A DNA stretch of 21,535 nt from MGIIa-K1 sp964577145 (GTDB lineage: Archaea; Thermoplasmatota; Poseidoniia; Poseidoniales; Poseidoniaceae): NCBI GenBank assembly GCA_964577145.1, contig CAZNXM010000028.1:1-21535 (forward strand). The letters are read 5' to 3'. Of the stretch, positions 13,308 to 21,403 are shown piece by piece. The translations under genes and the position numbers were made by a program. Within the stretch, counting starts at the first letter, position 1; each line of letters opens with the position of its first letter. The notes beneath the pieces are model-generated. The model made no database searches. It worked only from the letters and a program-made list of their open reading frames with translations, and had not been told where the DNA came from.

Positions 13308-14345
13308 ATGGAGGACCGCCCGTGGTGGCCGAGAGGTATCGTGCAGAATCACGATGAATCAGAAATTATTACCTCTTGGGGCACAACTCCACTTTGGCTC
13401 GATGAGGGGATTCACGAAGCCTCTTGGTGGAACTCAAAAGAGACGACTTGGGGCGATTGGCCTGAAGTCGAGAGTGTGACTTTACACAGTGAAGATCATC
13501 ATGGAATGTGGATTGATATCGGTGCGCACTTAGCTCTTGTAATACCGATACCAACCGGCAATCATTGCTCTAGGCTTGTTAGAAATGCTAAACTGAATAA
13601 TGCTGTCAAAGATTTTCTTGATTTACCGATTGCTGGATTATCAGACCCCGAAGATAGAGTTTTGATTTATTCAAAGAGCGACGTTCCAGAAAAAACTGGT
13701 GAAAGAGTTGGTGAATTGCACGATTCACTAATCGCTGCGGGATTTAGTACTCCAAATGACCAGAAGGGTTGGAATGCGAGACTCAAAATTGTAGAAGACC
13801 GTTTGAAGACTAACACATTGTGGCGAGCAGCTCATAATTTAGGAACAATTGGAGTTCCGAGAATCCATCTGGGAGCAACAATGCGCCCATTACCCATCCC
13901 ATTGTCTGAAAGCCTCCTCCTTGAAGATGTTCAATTACCAGCATTAAGGGACGCAGTAGGCTTATCTCTTGATGGATGGAGCCGTACAATAGGTCCAAGA
14001 TATTCCAGTAGAAATGTGATGCGAACATCAACTGGTGGAATTGCACATATGCGATATGACGTAATGTTGATGGCAAAAGCAGAGTCTTTCGCATTCGCTG
14101 AAGACAGTTCAGTCATCGATGCATATTTGTCAAAGGTCGATAGATTACAAGCAAAACTTGGAACAATGCGACTTGTTAGAATGGGCATTCCCTTCTCTCT
14201 TGCATGTGGAGTAGTCGGGATAATGTTAGAGCGAATCGGTGAAATTTCTTCTGCAAATACTCCGTTATTGATATTCGTTGGAATAGCAATAGCATCCAAA
14301 ATCGTTCACGATTTGGTTGAACCAGACTGGCGTCAAGAGTTTTGA
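13308..14345 (+). CDS. Unrecognised 345-residue protein with two C-terminal membrane helices
   Basis: I do not recognise this protein. Residues 1 to about 290 look soluble and mixed alpha/beta, with a Trp-rich start (PWWPRG, SWGTTPLW, EASWWNS, TTWGDWP) and no known motif. Two hydrophobic segments follow (about 299-314, GIPFSLACGVVGIMLE, and 322-338, TPLLIFVGIAIASKIV), so it is probably tail-anchored with the bulk in the cytoplasm. No ribosome binding site precedes the ATG; a TTAAT box 27 bp upstream fits a leaderless transcript. Its last 13 bases overlap the end of the convergent mscS gene. Possibly lineage-specific. Confidence 0.75.
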   Translation: MEDRPWWPRGIVQNHDESEIITSWGTTPLWLDEGIHEASWWNSKETTWGDWPEVESVTLHSEDHHGMWIDIGAHLALVIPIPTGNHCSRLVRNAKLNNAVKDFLDLPIAGLSDPEDRVLIYSKSDVPEKTGERVGELHDSLIAAGFSTPNDQKGWNARLKIVEDRLKTNTLWRAAHNLGTIGVPRIHLGATMRPLPIPLSESLLLEDVQLPALRDAVGLSLDGWSRTIGPRYSSRNVMRTSTGGIAHMRYDVMLMAKAESFAFAEDSSVIDAYLSKVDRLQAKLGTMRLVRMGIPFSLACGVVGIMLERIGEISSANTPLLIFVGIAIASKIVHDLVEPDWRQEF

Positions 14346-15418
14346 AGCGTCCTCAAGTCGTAGAAGGAGATTTTATTCTTCTTTGCTAAACTCATCACAC
14401 CAAGAAGGAAACTATCTCGCTCTTCACGCTCTTCTTTACCACTGGTAATATCCCAGTATACGTTGCAACCAATGTCTATTGCGGTTGGGCCTAATGATGA
14501 AACTCTTGCGAATGAACTATCTTCTTTCATCGTCTTTTCATTAGTTTCAATCATCGTTGCAACACCTTGACAGAAGGCCTCTACTGAATCAGGATCGGAG
14601 TTGATATCTAGTTTGAAAATAGGTTGCCAACGACGGAACCTTCGCTTCCCCCAATTTTCAACCGGTGTATTTGTTAGGTTGGCATTTGGCATTGTGATAA
14701 CAGTATCAAGACTGGTGCGAATCAATGTAGTCCTCAACCCGATTTCCATTACTTCGCCTTCTACTGAACCAATCATGACCCAATCTCCGACCTTGAATGG
14801 GCGGTCTAATAGCACGGTTGTAGCTCCAAAAATATTGGAGATTGTATCTTGTGCTGCTAAGGCTAGTGCAAGGCCGGTAATGCCGAGTCCTGCTACTAGG
14901 GTCGCAAGGTCGAATCCAAGAGAATCTGCAATGAATACCGCACCGAAAACGACGGTCAAGAATTTCAACATACTTTCAGCCGCAGAAACAACGGTTTTCT
15001 GACTCCCATCTAGTACTCCATCATCATCTGTCCACATTACTACAGCATGGACTATTCCAACTGCTCTGAAAGCACAAACAACCAATGAAGCAACCATCAC
15101 AAGTTGTACGAGTCCTGGAAGAAATGATTCTACCATTTCTGGCATGATTACTAATTCATGGTCGAGGTCTCCTAATTGGAAGTACAATAAGGCAGCACCA
15201 GCGGCGGTTCCAAGTGCGTTTCCTGAGCCTGAAAGAGCCTTCAATGCCCCATCACTCGATGATGAAATTGTGCTGAACACTTTAGGCAATAATGCTCCGA
15301 CGATTGAACGGATAATCAATACAACAACAATCATCCAAATCAGTGTGACAGCTGTTCCAACACTGAATCCAAGAAACATGTTTTCGTGATTCGGAATTAA
15401 CTCAATAAATTGCTTCAT
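14333..15418 (-). CDS. mscS: MscS-family mechanosensitive channel
   Basis: The product is a small-conductance mechanosensitive channel protecting the cell from osmotic downshock. From ATG 15418 it has 361 residues: several membrane helices in the first half, the pore helix with Gly/Ala packing (LVAGLGITGLALALAAQDTI), and the MscS beta domain (FKVGDWVMIGSVEGEVMEIGL, then TVITMPNANL and a basic RRFRRW), followed by the alpha/beta C-terminal domain. The open frame extends 32 codons further up to 15514, but those residues are polar and basic and lie across an inverted repeat, so the MKQF start is preferred. There is no ribosome binding site, so the mRNA may be leaderless. Confidence 0.9.
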   Translation of the reverse strand: MKQFIELIPNHENMFLGFSVGTAVTLIWMIVVVLIIRSIVGALLPKVFSTISSSSDGALKALSGSGNALGTAAGAALLYFQLGDLDHELVIMPEMVESFLPGLVQLVMVASLVVCAFRAVGIVHAVVMWTDDDGVLDGSQKTVVSAAESMLKFLTVVFGAVFIADSLGFDLATLVAGLGITGLALALAAQDTISNIFGATTVLLDRPFKVGDWVMIGSVEGEVMEIGLRTTLIRTSLDTVITMPNANLTNTPVENWGKRRFRRWQPIFKLDINSDPDSVEAFCQGVATMIETNEKTMKEDSSFARVSSLGPTAIDIGCNVYWDITSGKEEREERDSFLLGVMSLAKKNKISFYDLRTLQNS

Positions 15419-15473
15419 ATTGTGGTGGGACCCACTAAGGGGGATGTTGTTTTCCCTTGCTTGAGGTGCTTTT

Positions 15474-15490
15474 AGCCCCCTTTGGGGGCT
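15474..15490. promoter_or_regulatory. Inverted repeat AGCCCCC-TTT-GGGGGCT between mscS and the peptidase
   Basis: A perfect 7-3-7 inverted repeat lies between two divergent start codons (15418 and 15546). Being between divergent genes, it is more likely an operator or a leader hairpin than a terminator. It shares CCCCTTTGGGG with the hairpin at the hisS start (20068-20084). Confidence 0.5.
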
Positions 15491-15545
15491 TGGTCTTGAG
15501 CGCGGCGTCTTCAAGTACCGATGCGGTTTGGGCTAATCGGTCAAC

Positions 15546-17675
15546 ATGCAAAGAAACACATCGTGGGGCGTATTATCCATCCTACTCTTGCCGTTTTTGC
15601 TTTCTCTTGTAGCACCTATGGCAAGTGCCGTTGTTGCCCAAGAAGAGTCTACAGGTTTGGCTCCAGAAGACATCTGGTCGGAAGATTACGCCAATTGGGT
15701 CTACCCTTGGGGCAATCCCAACAATGACCAGACACAATTCAAGGAATATCACGATTATTTCACAATGAAGGAACGCATGCAGCAATTGGCTGAACAGAAT
15801 CCAGATATTATCGAGTTCCATGAAGGATTGAATGGTGGTGTAAATGCTCGAGGAGATGAGACTACAGCCGACTCATATGAGGGATGGTACTACGGTCACT
15901 CTTCCCCATGGGTCAAGATTACTGGTGATGTCCAAGGCGGAGGATATAATGCATTCAACGGCGACCATGGGAATTACGAAGACCGAGAGGACATTATGCT
16001 GGTTGGAAACCACCATGCACGAGAGTGGATGAGTTATGAGGTCCCAATGTTTTTCCTTGAGATTCTTGCCTTTTCCTACAATAATATCGGGTACGATAAC
16101 GATGGTGATGGACTCGTAGATGAAGACCCATGGGATGGAATCGACAACGATGGAGATTGCCATGCTCTAGGCAATGCAACCGACCAAGATTCAAACGGTG
16201 ATGGATTAGCCTGTGGCCCAGGTGATCTCGGTGTTGATGAAGATTATTCAGAACAATGGATTACCGACATGGTGAACAACCGTGAAATCTACCTTATTCC
16301 AATGCTCAATGTCGATGGAAACCGCTATGATAGAGAGGTTTTCAGTGGGCCAAATGCATGGGAGACCAACCCAACAGGGGGATGGAGAAAGAACCTACGT
16401 GACAATACCGTGACAGGTGTAACTCCAATTCCAGATGTCGACGAACAAGTTGATGAGGGCTGTGATGGTGTTGATTTGAATCGCAATTATCAGTTTGAAT
16501 GGGGCGCTCCATTGGGTGCTACTGGGCCACTATTCCCGGGGATGTGTTATGCTTCTGGACCGAATAATGATGTCTATAATGGACCTGTTGACACAGTAGA
16601 CCAAGATGGAGACCTCAGGTTGAATGAGGACCATGTCGATGGAAAGGATGACGATGCTGACGGCCTAACCGATGAGGATTGGTTGGGCGGAAATTCAGAG
16701 CCAGAAACCAAATTTATCCAAGATATGACCGAGATGAATGATGACAATGCAGACGGTGCATCAGAATTCAAGGCAACTCTGACCTGGCACTCCTTCTCTG
16801 AGTTAGTACTCTATCCATGGGGCCACTGTCAGAACTGTGACAATCCAGACCAAGAACAACTCAAGTACCACGGTGATTGGATGGCTCAGCTTACAACTTA
16901 CGAGAACATGCAGTCTTCATCCCTGTACCCTACTACTGGTGATTTCTGTGATTGGCACTACGGAGTTCATGGCTCCTATTGTTATACTATGGAAATCGGA
17001 ACTGCATTCCATCAGCATCCAGATGATATCGACCATATCGCTTCGCTCAATGTTGGTGTACCTTTCTACATGATTGAGATAGCAGATAATCCCCGCGAGC
17101 GTGCAGAATTCCAGATGGCTCGAAACCACATCTTGCAAACTCCAGATCAAATAATGGTACCAGAAACTGGAGATATCCCAATCGATATTTGTATTGGGTC
17201 TAATTTCCCAGTATCTCTCAATCACCATGACACCCACGTGATGTATAGGACAGTAAAACCGACCCGGACTCAATCGGATTACGGGCCAAAGGAATGGTCA
17301 ACAACCCCTTGGCAGGGAAGTGCATTTGAAGAGACTAATACAAACTGTACCCTTATCGATAATGAATCCGGTAGAGTATTGCGCTCATGGATTCCAATAG
17401 ATGATACCGTAACTGGACAACTGCATTACAAGGTAATGATGTCCACACTCGATGGATCCAACATGATAGAGTATCCACAATGGGGTGGTTACCTTACTTT
17501 GGATTTGCATTATCGAGCAGCATTTGGAAGCCTATTCGGCTCTCTATTCCTATTCACTACAGTGGCCTTCTTTGTTTGGGGAGGCTTAGCAGTATGCCTT
17601 CGCATGATGATTGAGGATAAGGAGGATGTAGCTGCCATCCTCATTGCAGAGTTAGATGAGGAGGGCTCTGCATGA
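15546..17675 (+). CDS. Secreted, membrane-tethered M14 zinc carboxypeptidase
   Basis: The 709-residue protein should cleave C-terminal residues from peptides outside the cell. It starts with a signal peptide (1-30, ending APMASA) and ends with one membrane helix (about 663-690) and an acidic cytoplasmic tail. The M14 site is complete: zinc ligands H157 and E160 (HARE), H415 (TWHSF), substrate Arg/Asn in NLNR-type DLNRNY (310-315), DWHYG near 469-473, and the catalytic Glu in YTMEIG (E483). Two Asp-rich inserts (about 183-233 and 350-378) carry DxDxDG-like motifs such as NDGDG and NDGD that suggest calcium binding. The stop overlaps the symporter start (ATGA), which suggests a peptide-use unit. 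Confidence 0.93.
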   Translation: MQRNTSWGVLSILLLPFLLSLVAPMASAVVAQEESTGLAPEDIWSEDYANWVYPWGNPNNDQTQFKEYHDYFTMKERMQQLAEQNPDIIEFHEGLNGGVNARGDETTADSYEGWYYGHSSPWVKITGDVQGGGYNAFNGDHGNYEDREDIMLVGNHHAREWMSYEVPMFFLEILAFSYNNIGYDNDGDGLVDEDPWDGIDNDGDCHALGNATDQDSNGDGLACGPGDLGVDEDYSEQWITDMVNNREIYLIPMLNVDGNRYDREVFSGPNAWETNPTGGWRKNLRDNTVTGVTPIPDVDEQVDEGCDGVDLNRNYQFEWGAPLGATGPLFPGMCYASGPNNDVYNGPVDTVDQDGDLRLNEDHVDGKDDDADGLTDEDWLGGNSEPETKFIQDMTEMNDDNADGASEFKATLTWHSFSELVLYPWGHCQNCDNPDQEQLKYHGDWMAQLTTYENMQSSSLYPTTGDFCDWHYGVHGSYCYTMEIGTAFHQHPDDIDHIASLNVGVPFYMIEIADNPRERAEFQMARNHILQTPDQIMVPETGDIPIDICIGSNFPVSLNHHDTHVMYRTVKPTRTQSDYGPKEWSTTPWQGSAFEETNTNCTLIDNESGRVLRSWIPIDDTVTGQLHYKVMMSTLDGSNMIEYPQWGGYLTLDLHYRAAFGSLFGSLFLFTTVAFFVWGGLAVCLRMMIEDKEDVAAILIAELDEEGSA

Positions 17676-19354
17676 GTCAATCAGACCAATTCAGTGGCAG
17701 GATGGGCCTCATCTTCGCCTCAATCGGTGCAGCAATCGGTACTGGTAACATTTGGCGATTCCCACGAATGGTTGGTGCTAATGAAGGAGGAACTTTCCTC
17801 ATCCCATGGCTATTTTTCCTCTTTGTGTGGTCAATTCCATTAGTTATTGCAGAATTCGCTCTAGGTAAGAGAAGTAGAACTGGAACAATCGGTACTTTCC
17901 GTATATTTGCAGGAAAGAGATTTGCTTGGATGGGCCTTTGGACAGCATGGATTTCAACTGCTATAGGATTCTATTACGCGGTTGTAGCTGGATGGTGCCT
18001 GAAGTATTTCCAACTCGGAGTTACCAATGATTTAGTTGGCAAAAATGTAGACACACAGTTGGTGTGGAACGAATTCCTACAATCAAGTGGTCAAGTGATA
18101 TTCTATCAATTCCTCGTGGTTGCAATCACTCTCTTTGCTATATGGAAGGGTGCAAAAGCAATCGAGAAGGTCAACGTCATCTTGATGTGCAGCCTTTTCG
18201 TTCTTCTTTTCATGTCGCTTGGACTATCTCTTTGGATGGATCTCGCAGATGGAAGCCTCGATGGATTCCTCTTCATGTTCACCGTTAACTGGAGCCAGTT
18301 AGGTGAGCCAAGTATCTGGATTAACGGCCTTTCACAATCTGCATGGTCATGTTCTGCTGGAATGGGAATGGCAATTACTTACTCGGTTTACATGCGAAAG
18401 GACGAGGATACTACTCTCAATGCTTTCACAATGGGACTAGCAAATAACTCGATTTCAATCATTGCAGGTCTTACAGTTCTCTCAGCAATATTTGCAGTAG
18501 AGACAGACCCTCTTGCTACCGTTACAGGTGGTTCAAGTGCAATCACCTTCCTCGCATTACCAGAGGTCTTCGCTCAGGCTCCTGGCGGTGGAATTGGGGC
18601 ATGGGTAATGATGGCAGGTTTCTTCCTAGCACTTTCCTTTGCTGCTCTAACTAGTATGATTTCAACGGTGGAATTATGTGTTCGCAATTTCGTAGATCAT
18701 GGGTATACGCGTAATAAGTCGGTATTGTTTACCTCGGTTGCGATTTTCATATTTGGAATACCTTCCGCAATTCTTTGGATTACCATTGCACCTGATGGTA
18801 CTGCCTTCCCGCAATTCCTTGAGGTACAGGACCACATCTGGGGATATGGATTAATGTTCAGTGGCCTATTTATTGCATTCACTATCTGGAAGTATGGATA
18901 CACAAAATGGCGTGCACAAGTTGAGGCTGGAGAAGCAAACCCCGGTCTCCAAGGCTACCTAAATATCGGAGTATCTGCCTTCCGTGATGATTTCATCAAT
19001 ACCGGTGATAATGACATATGGATAGGACGTTGGTGGGACCTCCTCATGTATCTCGCATTCCCGATATTATTCACTGTTCTAATCGTCTCGTACTTTGGTG
19101 ATATGTTGATGAATACTCCTGATGTTTGGAATCCATCAAATCCTCATGGAATTTCGATTATCTTACTGTTCTGGGGAATTGTTGCAGGCGGTTTCATTGT
19201 ATTCAACAAATATCTAGTCCAAAGGCCATTATTCCGAAATATTCCTGAAGGTGCCGATGTAGATATCAGTGGATTGCCTGGTGGCCAAGATGAATTGGTC
19301 TGTGCAGTTGGGGATTATCCAAAAGGCTGGGAACATCTTTCTGAAAACGCATAA
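17672..19354 (+). CDS. SLC6/NSS-family sodium-dependent amino acid symporter
   Basis: This neurotransmitter:sodium symporter (SNF) family protein would use the sodium gradient to import amino acids. The 560 residues have about 12 membrane helices. Helix 1 carries the hallmark GTGNIWRFP (about 23-31), whose unwound part binds sodium and substrate in LeuT, followed by NEGGTFLIPW. The remaining TM segments and the loops FVWSIPLVIAEFALG and the SACMG-like stretch WSCSAGMGMAITY also fit. The ATG overlaps the stop of the M14 peptidase, so products of extracellular peptide digestion are the likely substrates; which amino acid is unknown. A membrane-anchored acidic protein follows 21 bp downstream. 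Confidence 0.93.
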   Translation: MSQSDQFSGRMGLIFASIGAAIGTGNIWRFPRMVGANEGGTFLIPWLFFLFVWSIPLVIAEFALGKRSRTGTIGTFRIFAGKRFAWMGLWTAWISTAIGFYYAVVAGWCLKYFQLGVTNDLVGKNVDTQLVWNEFLQSSGQVIFYQFLVVAITLFAIWKGAKAIEKVNVILMCSLFVLLFMSLGLSLWMDLADGSLDGFLFMFTVNWSQLGEPSIWINGLSQSAWSCSAGMGMAITYSVYMRKDEDTTLNAFTMGLANNSISIIAGLTVLSAIFAVETDPLATVTGGSSAITFLALPEVFAQAPGGGIGAWVMMAGFFLALSFAALTSMISTVELCVRNFVDHGYTRNKSVLFTSVAIFIFGIPSAILWITIAPDGTAFPQFLEVQDHIWGYGLMFSGLFIAFTIWKYGYTKWRAQVEAGEANPGLQGYLNIGVSAFRDDFINTGDNDIWIGRWWDLLMYLAFPILFTVLIVSYFGDMLMNTPDVWNPSNPHGISIILLFWGIVAGGFIVFNKYLVQRPLFRNIPEGADVDISGLPGGQDELVCAVGDYPKGWEHLSENA

Positions 19355-19375
19355 TATATTTCGTGAGGGATTGGA

Positions 19376-20017
19376 TTGGCATTGACCTTGTTTGAGTATC
19401 TTGGCATAGGTTTAGCCGTTGCGATAGTGCTAATTCCGATTGTTAGATGGTTTTGGAAACGTTTTGATTTGCCTTCAAAGAGAGCACTCGCACTCATGGA
19501 ACAGGAAGCGGAAGAAAGCCATGAAAAGGCAATGTGGGCTACGATTGAGGCTCAGGTCGAAGCAGAGAAGCAGGCTGCTCGTGAATATGAAATGAAACAG
19601 AAGGCGAAACAAGAGTCTGCGGGACGCACACTCGACGATGATGAATCAGCTGATGCATGGACCAAACTTGGAATCGATATTCCAATACAACCCGTAGCAA
19701 AAGTTGAGGCGCCACCGGTTGTGCTCAGCAACCCCGTCGAAGAAGTTCCTGAAGAGGAGGAGTCCGCATCTAAAGTCGAAGAACCAGATTGGGAACTTGT
19801 TGCTCGTATGGAGAATCTTTCTAATCCACTTGAGGGTGTTCCTGAGGCTCCAGATCTCATTATTCTTGATAATGAACAAATGGTTGAGGAAGTCGAAGAT
19901 GAACCTGAGCCTGAAGTGGAAGAACCCGCTGTAATTGAAGAAGAGATTGAAGTTGAATCTAAGCCGGTATCCGATTACATACAATTAGGTTATTTGGACT
20001 GGGATGTTGAGTGGTGA
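19376..20017 (+). CDS. Acidic protein with one N-terminal membrane helix, possible symporter partner
   Basis: The 213 residues start with one membrane helix (about 5-25, EYLGIGLAVAIVLIPIVRWFW), then a charged coiled-coil region (about 33-85, rich in E, A, K and Q), and a long acidic, low-complexity tail with Pro/Glu/Val repeats in which the stretch NP(V/L)E(E/G)VPE occurs twice (about 118 and 151). The conserved-looking end is YIQLGYLDWDVEW. The start is TTG 19376, with GAGG (19365-19368) 7 bases upstream. Some bacterial SLC6-type importers have a small single-helix subunit (MetS with MetP); this protein could be a longer analogue, but no homology is seen. Unknown family. Confidence 0.75.
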   Translation: MALTLFEYLGIGLAVAIVLIPIVRWFWKRFDLPSKRALALMEQEAEESHEKAMWATIEAQVEAEKQAAREYEMKQKAKQESAGRTLDDDESADAWTKLGIDIPIQPVAKVEAPPVVLSNPVEEVPEEEESASKVEEPDWELVARMENLSNPLEGVPEAPDLIILDNEQMVEEVEDEPEPEVEEPAVIEEEIEVESKPVSDYIQLGYLDWDVEW

Positions 20018-20025
20018 AACCACTC
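20009..20025 (+). terminator. Hairpin GAGTGGT-GAA-ACCACTC at the gene end, possible terminator
   Basis: A perfect 7-3-7 inverted repeat covers the TGA stop (20015-20017) of the acidic protein gene. A TTTT run follows at 20036-20039. Archaeal termination mainly needs T-runs, and this one is short, so the terminator role is tentative. Confidence 0.45.
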
Positions 20026-20067
20026 TAATGACCCGTTTTGTATCCGGTGAGATGAAAGAGGGGTTGC

Positions 20068-20084
20068 TCGCCCCTTTGGGGCGA
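20068..20084 (+). promoter_or_regulatory. Inverted repeat TCGCCCC-TTT-GGGGCGA touching the hisS start codon
   Basis: The perfect 7-3-7 repeat ends on the A of the hisS ATG. Its CCCC could alternatively pair with the GGGG at 20060-20063 (within AGAGGGG, the only Shine-Dalgarno-like sequence here), so two exclusive structures are possible: one frees the site, one hides it. A translational switch is inference. Confidence 0.5.
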
Positions 20085-21403
20085 TGGTGCAGCGACCACG
20101 CGGAACTCGGGACTTTACCCCGACTGTTATGAATCGTCGGCTTGCCTTCGAGAATCTACTTGAATCCAAGTCCCGAACCCATGGTTTCAAGCGTGTTCAA
20201 ACTCCTATTTTTGAGAGTCTTGACCTGTTTACCGCCAAGAGTGGTCCCGGTGTTGTCAAGCAACTCTATGCCTTCCAAGACAAGTCGGAACGCGACCTAA
20301 CCCTTCGTCCCGAACTAACCGCACCGGTCATGAGAATGATCAGTGAGGAAATGCGTTCTTCACCCAAACCTCTGCGTCTATCCTACTTCGGCCAATGTTT
20401 CCGATATGAAGAATCGAAGAAGGGCCGATATCGTGAATTCTTCCAATATGGAATCGAATTAATTGGTGCAAGCGGCCCACTTGCCGAGGCCGAAGTAATC
20501 GCTACTGCATTAGACATGCTTGATGCGTGCGGGCTTGAGGATTGGGAATTAGTAATCGGTCATGTAGGTGTTCTAAGGGATGCGTTGACCTCCATTGGAT
20601 TGTCCACTGAAGGAGAAGGAGAACCACCAGTCGCCAGTGCAATGCGCTTGCTCGATAAGGGCGATTGGAATGGATTAGGTGAATTCCTTGATTCACAAGG
20701 AATCGCCACATCTGCTGGCGATGGTCTTCGAGCATTATCCGATCTCGACGGCGGTAGCGAGACGTTAACTCAAGCGAAAACTATCCTTGATGGGATGGGT
20801 GTATCCTCTTCATCATTAGATGAATTAGGGCAATTGCTCTCGACTTTGGAAATGCTAGCCCCAACTCCACCTTCTCTCAAAGTGAATCTATGTGTCGCAA
20901 GAGGCTTGGATTACTACACTGGAATGGTCTTCGAAGTGAATGTAGCCGAACTCGGTGGCGAAGGCCAAGTGCTTGGAGGAGGGTCTTACCGATTGCTCCA
21001 CCTTTTCGGTCTAGACGATCTTGACCCTTCATGCGGATTTGGATTGGGATTCGACCGTGTTCTACTCGCTCTTGAAGCTCAAGGTGAAAGAGATGGACGA
21101 AGTGAGATTGTCCCTGGAGAATCCGCCGCACCATCGACCTTGGTTTTGCCATTCAGAATTGATGTAGGAAATGTTCTACCATTGGTCAAAGGCTTACGAG
21201 ATTCTGGCCATTCTACCGAATTGGATTTGCGTGGAAAGAATATCGGAAAGAGTCTTGATTGGGCTGCGAAGAATGGGTTCACCAGTGTAGTGATAATCGG
21301 TCCACAGGATCTTGAAAACGGCGTTTGCAGTATCAAGAACTTAAACAGCGGAGAGCAACAATCAGTTGCTCTATCACTCGATGCCGTCCTCGCCGTCCTC
21401 TGA
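20084..21403 (+). CDS. hisS: Histidyl-tRNA synthetase
   Basis: This class II aminoacyl-tRNA synthetase charges tRNA-His with histidine. The 439 residues hold motif 1 in the N-terminal region (about 45-85, TLRPELTAPV included), motif 2 (FRYEESKKGRYREFFQYGIE, 106-125), the histidine-specific loop (ARGLDYYTG, 272-280), motif 3 (GFGLGFDRVLLAL, 318-330) and an HGTP anticodon-binding domain (about 350-439). Length fits the family. In the usual GGGRYD motif, this protein has GGGSYR (298-303), a small oddity. The ATG lies at the edge of a GC hairpin (20068-20084). The last 30 bases overlap the end of the opposite-strand gene. Confidence 0.96.
   Translation: MVQRPRGTRDFTPTVMNRRLAFENLLESKSRTHGFKRVQTPIFESLDLFTAKSGPGVVKQLYAFQDKSERDLTLRPELTAPVMRMISEEMRSSPKPLRLSYFGQCFRYEESKKGRYREFFQYGIELIGASGPLAEAEVIATALDMLDACGLEDWELVIGHVGVLRDALTSIGLSTEGEGEPPVASAMRLLDKGDWNGLGEFLDSQGIATSAGDGLRALSDLDGGSETLTQAKTILDGMGVSSSSLDELGQLLSTLEMLAPTPPSLKVNLCVARGLDYYTGMVFEVNVAELGGEGQVLGGGSYRLLHLFGLDDLDPSCGFGLGFDRVLLALEAQGERDGRSEIVPGESAAPSTLVLPFRIDVGNVLPLVKGLRDSGHSTELDLRGKNIGKSLDWAAKNGFTSVVIIGPQDLENGVCSIKNLNSGEQQSVALSLDAVLAVL

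Noticed and set aside
15419..15514. 32 extra N-terminal residues of MscS
   Set aside because: The stretch is polar and basic, crosses the AGCCCCC inverted repeat, and does not look like a family N-terminus, though it cannot be excluded.
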